DNA of 64,000 bases from the NCBI GenBank assembly GCA_900660155.1, contig CABFPE010000308.1:262654-326653 (forward strand). Direction: 5' to 3'. A program made the translations under genes and the position numbers. The notes under the pieces were generated by a model. That model ran no database searches, had not been told where the DNA came from, and worked only from the letters and a program-made list of their open reading frames with translations. This document shows positions 57,991 to 64,000 of the stretch, piece after piece. Each line of letters opens with the position of its first letter. The stretch's first letter is position 1. Source of the stretch: Hofstenia miamia (Eukaryota > Xenacoelomorpha > Acoela > Hofsteniidae).

Positions 57991-58860
57991 CATTGAGCAC
58001 CCACACAAACATTCACACAAACATCGATTATATTATTTTATATAGTACATATAAATATGTACACACATTGACCAAGCACATTGTCTTAAACGCCTAATCT
58101 CTGATAAAACATGAAGGACTTTTTGCAACGACGGAAAAGCTATAAATGCTTTTCATTAAATCAGGGGAAATATGAGTTAATCACATTATAACCGAAGGTG
58201 AATTAAAAATTACAGCATTGACTGTAATTTGATTTGAACAACGCCAACGAGTTCGCTAATAATAAAAAACACACAATGAAATGAAGAAAATTCCCTCCGA
58301 AATGAAAATAGCGATGTTTCCAAATTAAATGACAATGTAAAACAACCGTTTATTAAAAAGCAGAATGCCTCATTTTTACCAAGCATTAAATAACAATTTA
58401 TTCAGAAGCTTTTGGAATAATTTGAGCTCGATATTTTTTTGCCTGTAAGGTCGAAGAATCCATCGATCTTTCACTATTTATATAGGGTAGCAAAGTTATA
58501 TATATACCTTAGCCTAACGAGAAAAATACGTCTAAATGAAATTGCAATTCGACTCGAGCCTAAAAAATCAACTCACATGGGCCTAGGTTTTTAATAAGCA
58601 TGATGCCGATCAGAAATCAGAAATATTTTAATTGTCTGAAATAATTGATTTATCTACCGTAGAAGGAGAAGGACACAAGCATCCGGACACCATTCTTTAC
58701 CATTCAAAGTATTGTTCTAAGAAATTAAGGCAACACATTTTATTTTTAGAACTTCGTAAATTTTTGGGTTATAAGTTGATGTTTAGATTAATTTTTTGAT
58801 AAGACATCTAGTCCCATTGCATGCTCTAACTAAGGCAAATATAAAATAAATTTGACTAAA

Positions 58861-58899
<39 letters not shown>

Positions 58900-59642
58900 G
58901 AAAAATTGAGCTATTTACTAAAAATCAAAATCATTATATTGTCCAGATGTATATCCAAATAAGCGCTATATAGGGGCTCTGTTCAGAAAGTTGAATTTCG
59001 TTTTTAACTTTTTAAGAAAAACTCAGGTACCTGGTAAAAGCTTAATATAAATAATTATTAATGTAAATATGACATCCTAACAAATTTAGTTAATCCAGCA
59101 AGTATGCATCAATTTCAGGCATTTCAAAGTAAAACAAGTGAAAAAGTAAATATCAGCAAACATGTTTTATAATTGGATTAAACATGTTGGTTGATTTTAG
59201 ATGAGAACATGAGAAATTATTGAACCAGCTTTAAATGATAATTTCAACATTTCAGCACTCGTAAAAATACGAAAAACTTTATGATTTATATTCAAGATGA
59301 TTTCCTCAATCGAATCAGCAACGAACCAAAAATAATGAAGGATCATCAAGAAGGGAATCACAGCAGATTCCGAGAAGTTTTTCAGGAGAATACACAAGTA
59401 AGACTTGTCCAATTGACATGTATGAAGAAGAAGAAGCAAAATTTTCAATAGATATGCTAAATATTCCCTATTTAGACATGAGGCTTTCAATTGAGCGGTA
59501 AGATAGGGCCTACAGTTGACTTGGAGGAAGCGAATATCTATAAGTAGAGAGTTAATTTCTATTCAACCCATAGCTATAGTTACAATTCACATAAGGACTT
59601 CATTATATATGCAAAGACTAATTTCACAACTGCAGCTATAGG
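57991..59642. other. No gene seen; (TA)n at 58862-58897
   Basis: AT-rich sequence with one TA microsatellite. Short open frames show no recognisable product. Confidence 0.5.
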
Positions 59643-59900
59643 CAGTGGCGCGTTTAGGGGGGGGGGCAGGGGGCGATCGCCCTCCCCCTTTTGGGGCCAA
59701 CTATGAACATTTAAAAAAATGTTCTCTTTTCCTCAAAATTGAAAATAGTTCACGTTAATTCAAGACGTTATCAATCGATTTGCTGCTAAAAACAGACGAT
59801 TGCATTTTGTACAAATGTTCAAAAAACATTTTCTTGCATTTTTTTCTGTAAAAATGGGTGTCAGCCCCCCCCCGTTTTAAAAATCCTAAACGCGCCACTG
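59643..59900. mobile_element. hAT-like MITE with long G and C runs
   Basis: The 258-bp element has ends CAGTGGCGCGTTTAGG in inverted orientation and a perfect 8-bp duplication GCTATAGG (59635-59642, 59901-59908). Its first bases (CAGTGGCG) match those of the autonomous hAT at 48521-51863, as do the homopolymer G/C runs inside the ends. Confidence 0.93.
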
Positions 59901-59908
59901 GCTATAGG

Positions 59909-61274
59909 TAAGCATTTTAGAAATGTTTTCATTCTTTCATTTTTGAATGCTACATCATCATTGATCATTCTTTGGGATTATGCGAACTAAGAGTGTGATG
60001 CCATTACTATAGTCATGTTAAACAAAAGCCCCTCGAAAAACAGAAGCCAAAATTAATATCTATATGATCATGCTACTGAAAACCCCATCTACCAATAGTA
60101 AGTTAGCTAGATTTTTAAAGGGTAGTAGACAAGGGTAACTGAACTAACTTCAATTGATGAGAAAGTGGATAACGCAAATTTTAAATTTTAATGAAATTTA
60201 AAAGCGAAATAGAATCTACTTGAAGAGGTGAAATCAGCATGTAAACAGCGGAGAGAAATAAATTAGAAACACGACTTACTGAAGAAAGTAAAGTGCGGGG
60301 ATATAAACGAGTAGGTATTAGACTGACGGTGAACAATATGTGGCCATCGTCTGCTACTAAAAGCACATGTGCTCCGTGAGATGAGCTGCAATTAATGTTG
60401 AATAGTGACTTTTGAAGAACACGTGAGTTGGTGTAATAAATTGGCCAAGAGCGGGAAATAGCGAGTAGCAAAGAAGAAATTGTGCTGCATTAAAAAATAG
60501 AAATCAATAAAAAGTCCTCTGAGACAAGAGACGACATTTCCTGCGTCGGAATCTCGGGTGTGGTAGTTGATTCATTCTAACTGACTGCGTATTACGGCAT
60601 CGCAACTCATTTGCGATCGTAGTAATACGAGATTAATTGCTGCCGTTTCACTGCTGATGGCAACGGTCATCTCAACGCAAAGCAAATGCTAAGCGTAGCA
60701 GAAGTAACGCACGCGCTCTTACACTGAAATTATCACTATAAACGAATCGAATGACCGGCGATTCCCTGTAAAAAGTCCCTACATTAACAAATCAACAAAG
60801 AATCCAAATTAAAACGAATTATGTCAAATCGATTCAAATGTCTATTTGATTAGAAAATTATACACATCGCAAAATTCAAATCTGCGACTGGAATATTTCT
60901 TCCGTTGTATTTTATAATTAACTTCACATGCAATCATTTTTTATAATACAATAAAATTAATTAAATGACATTATTCTCTCGTATAGGCCAAATAATTTTG
61001 AAAAATTTAAGTGAAAAGACAGTTTCATGTCTGGAATAATCGACGAGAAGAAACAATTAGAAGCAGGTTAAGCAGTGAAAATTTTACAATAGAAACTGTG
61101 TTCCATTAGTTACGTGTGCTTGACTCAATGTTATTATTCGAATAATCAAAAAATAGGTTAATGTCGAACCGACCCATTATGACCTATAGTTCTGGGTCAC
61201 TTGACACTACTTGGTGATTCCAGGTCGAGCGAAATAGGTAAATTATTTTAAGTCAAACACAACATATGAAATTT
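59909..61274. other. No gene seen; CpG-richer patch at 60540-60760
   Basis: 60540-60760 is richer in G+C and CpG than nearby sequence and could be a promoter or 5' exon of a neighbouring transcript. Nothing in it confirms that. Confidence 0.35.
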
Positions 61275-61597
61275 AGGCTCGCCACATAAAATCTTTCAAT
61301 GAGGCTCGTTTTAGCTCGATATTTTTTTAAAAATATTGTGCTCTCAGAATTTTCTCAATTGCTCTTCGTATTATTTAAAAAATATTTCTAAAATAAGATT
61401 AAAAGTAAGGAATATTGAATGAAAAAAATTAGAAAAATCTGCAAATCAAATTAACAAGCAGCACTATAAATTTGGTTTGTTTAAAAACGGCTCGTTTTGG
61501 GCTCGTTGTACATCCAATACTCTGCTCAAGCTCGGCTCGGCTCGGCTCGGCTTGGCTCGGCTCGGCTCGTTAGAAGCCCATCTCGTTGACAAGTCTG
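61275..61597. mobile_element. hAT-like MITE, GAGCC family, copy 5, left end missing
   Basis: The right end CTCGTTGACAAGTCTG and the internal sequence match the family in reverse orientation, with six or more CGGCT units near the right arm. The left terminal repeat and its GAGCC arm are absent. Confidence 0.85.
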
Positions 61598-64000
61598 ACA
61601 TGAACTGCTCTCTATTAACAGAATAAGACACATGTGCGGTTAATTTTTTTAAATTCAACAGACTTTAGTATAGCGCATACATATACACACATATGGAGTG
61701 TGGGAGAGGATTATATATTTTTTATATAATCCACACAATAATTTTTGATAATCATGAAGAAAAAAGAATAAGAATCCCAACAAATTCATTTTTTTTACAG
61801 ACAGGAAAATTGAAGGTCTTAACCTTAACGGGTAACCCTGATAAAAGGAACTTTTCGGACTTGAAATTGGCGGATGCTAAGTAATTCTGATCATTTATGC
61901 AAGATGAGACAATCTTGTAGATTTAAAATTAAAACGAGGTAAAATAATAAAAAATGAGTTTACCTACCATATGTCAAACTATTTACTTGAACAGGTCATT
62001 AAAAATGTTTTCAGTGACAATAAACTTTTAAGGAAACGTCTGCTATCCCATGACATGGGATATACTGAACCTAATATCATGCAACTTGTACCTAAGATTA
62101 AATATTTTCGAAGTTAAATAAAATCTAACCAAAATAGAATTTATATCGTGGAGCTATATGTGATCATGCAACCAAGTAATTCTGTGGCACTTGAATGGAC
62201 CGGGTCTGGGACCACATCCAATTGGATTAAATGGGACTGGGACTATAAACAGTTAAATACGGTGAAAGGATTTCCTTCAAAGTCTAACCTCCTTTCTCGA
62301 CTTTCAAGCCTAAAATGTGTTTATAATCTGGTATGACTTACATATAACCGCGAATAGGATTTTGACTTCTTGCTGTCATTATAACAGCCTATTTCAACAT
62401 AATATTTTCGTATAACTCTTAAGAAATTGTGTGATCCCCTTTTCCATGGAAGTGAATTTCATCAAATATGCAATGGTAATGAGAACATCTGCAGCATTAA
62501 TGATACGCCAACTGGATTAATTTTTAAATTAATTTCCTCCATAATTCAATTGTAGTCATCTACACTCATTAAACAACACGTTGACAAAAATCTATTTAAA
62601 TATTAGCGCTAAAAGCGAAATTATTGGGGATAGCATGTAATAGACAGCGGACATCGGGCACCCGAGTTTGGGCAGCGTTCGGACATCAAATTGTCAGGTG
62701 AGGTCGGGGAATGTGTGTGGGAAATGTCAAGAAAGCTTAAATTGATTGAAGGAAAAGTTGCTGATGTTAATCACAAATCGACTTGAGAAATAGCCAAGGC
62801 GTTGAGTAATACTAATGAATGACTGCTTACTTTATATCAGAAAATGACGGATTTTAACCACAATTTGATTGGAGAGAGATCTAAGACGTTAAATCCTGTA
62901 AATCAGGTAGCGGTCGAGTAGTGAATTTTCCGATGACTGCTCTGGTCGGTACGGGTTCGGGTTAAGTAAAATTTCATAGTCATTCTCTAGTATGTACATC
63001 GAGCAGAACACTTGATGGTACTGAATTTGAATTGAGAATATAAAAATGAGTTCAATGTTTAAACATTTCAATTCTTTGGAATTTGATTTTAAGCATACAC
63101 TCCACTTACATTTCATAACGTTACTTTAATAGGAATACATCTTACAACAGCGACATGATGAAAACTCATATAAGAGGTAATAAAACAGCAGTTGATTTAC
63201 ATACAAGTCTGCAACACATAATGAGGTTTTATAATAGAAAACTACTCCCATTCTTTACAATTTAAGCAGAATGCATTTTGAATCAATGTGTTTCTTAGAA
63301 AAGCTTTGTAGCTTTGATAGGTAGTCTGTCTTTTACAAGACAGATATCATTTGGAAGTATTACTTAGTGATAATCACTAATTCTGTCTCCAACACTATTA
63401 ATTTAATCAATGCTAGGATCTTTTGCTATATCCTGAGATATAAGATCCCGAAGCTTCTTTAGGTTTCACATCATTCTTCAATTTAGGAGCACATTAAGAT
63501 ATTCATGTTATATAAGATGTAGAAAAAATGAATTTAGCTTAAAAAGTTTACATCTCTCCAACTTTTTGTATGAATTCATTCAGAAATTTCAGAAATCTAG
63601 CCTTACTCTTTTCATATTAATGTAGCCATTGGTCATTGTATTTTTAAACACATTTTTATTACCACTAAGTGTTCTCAATTTTGCTTAACTCATTACAATT
63701 GCTCGAAAATTCAGAGTTGAGAATTGCAAATACGTTTATTTTTTTAGTTAATAAGACCATGGACAATAATTGACAATATTAAGACACATGAGCTGGCCCC
63801 AAGTACTTCACATTTTCAGCCACCATTTTTAGTGGAAATACACCTTTAACTATATATATATATATATATAAATTTAAGTTCAATTTATAATAAATATCGC
63901 ATCCTCTCTTCTCTTTAAAAGTGGCACAAGTAAAAAAACAACTCAAAATGGAACACTTTTAAAGAAATGCTGACCCTAGTTCGAAACATCTAAAGTGAAA
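61598..64000. other. No gene seen
   Basis: AT-rich sequence with a short (TA)n near 63852-63870. A GC-richer patch at about 62640-62720 has no recognisable product. Confidence 0.5.

Noticed and set aside
60181-60471. 96-codon minus-strand frame as a host exon
   Set aside because: No recognisable domain and no matching splice partner; kept only as part of a CpG-richer patch.
61464-61658. Open frame with PSRAE repeats
   Set aside because: It is a translation of the GAGCC-unit arm of a MITE.

Overview
The window is AT-rich nuclear DNA from an animal, probably an invertebrate. The evidence is one widely spaced multi-exon gene with GT-AG introns, standard-code exons and a dense load of animal-type transposons (hAT, mariner, LINE, Penelope-like). 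I cannot name the species.

Host gene. The only host gene I can support is a triple-KH poly(rC)-binding protein (PCBP / hnRNP E, fly mub) on the minus strand. Eleven exons between 46958 and 14618 join in frame to about 437 residues, covering KH1, KH2, a PCBP-type linker, KH3 and a Gln/Asn/Ser-rich tail. Its introns hold most of the rest of the window. The first recognised exon is preceded by a good splice acceptor, so at least one further 5' exon should lie above 46958; I could not place it.

Layout. 1-12600: LINE fragments in both orientations, one nested in another, with shared 3' ends, plus a Penelope-like GIY-YIG fragment and one short terminal-inverted-repeat (TIR) element. 12600-14617: region downstream of the PCBP stop codon. 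14618-46958: the PCBP gene. Its introns contain a head-to-head Penelope-like insertion with a hammerhead-ribozyme-like motif in each arm, a tandemly triplicated hAT end, a mariner deletion derivative and many short hAT-type elements (MITEs). 48521-51863: a nearly intact autonomous hAT transposon with a perfect 8-bp target duplication and one frameshift at a homopolymer. 52280-64000: microsatellites, more MITEs and LINE scraps, no recognised gene.

Assembly quality. Two places look falsely duplicated. One is 16120-17066, ending beside a single N, which repeats the last PCBP exons. The other flanks the 21-N gap at 36139-36159. Both should be corrected before exon copy number is interpreted.

Mobile-element theme. 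At least a dozen non-autonomous hAT-like elements are present, several with perfect 8-bp target duplications. Many carry arms built from one short word (GAGCC, GGCCC, CCGC, GTTTAAAC). Several share terminal bases near CAGGGATGG, which suggests they depend on a common group of hAT transposases.
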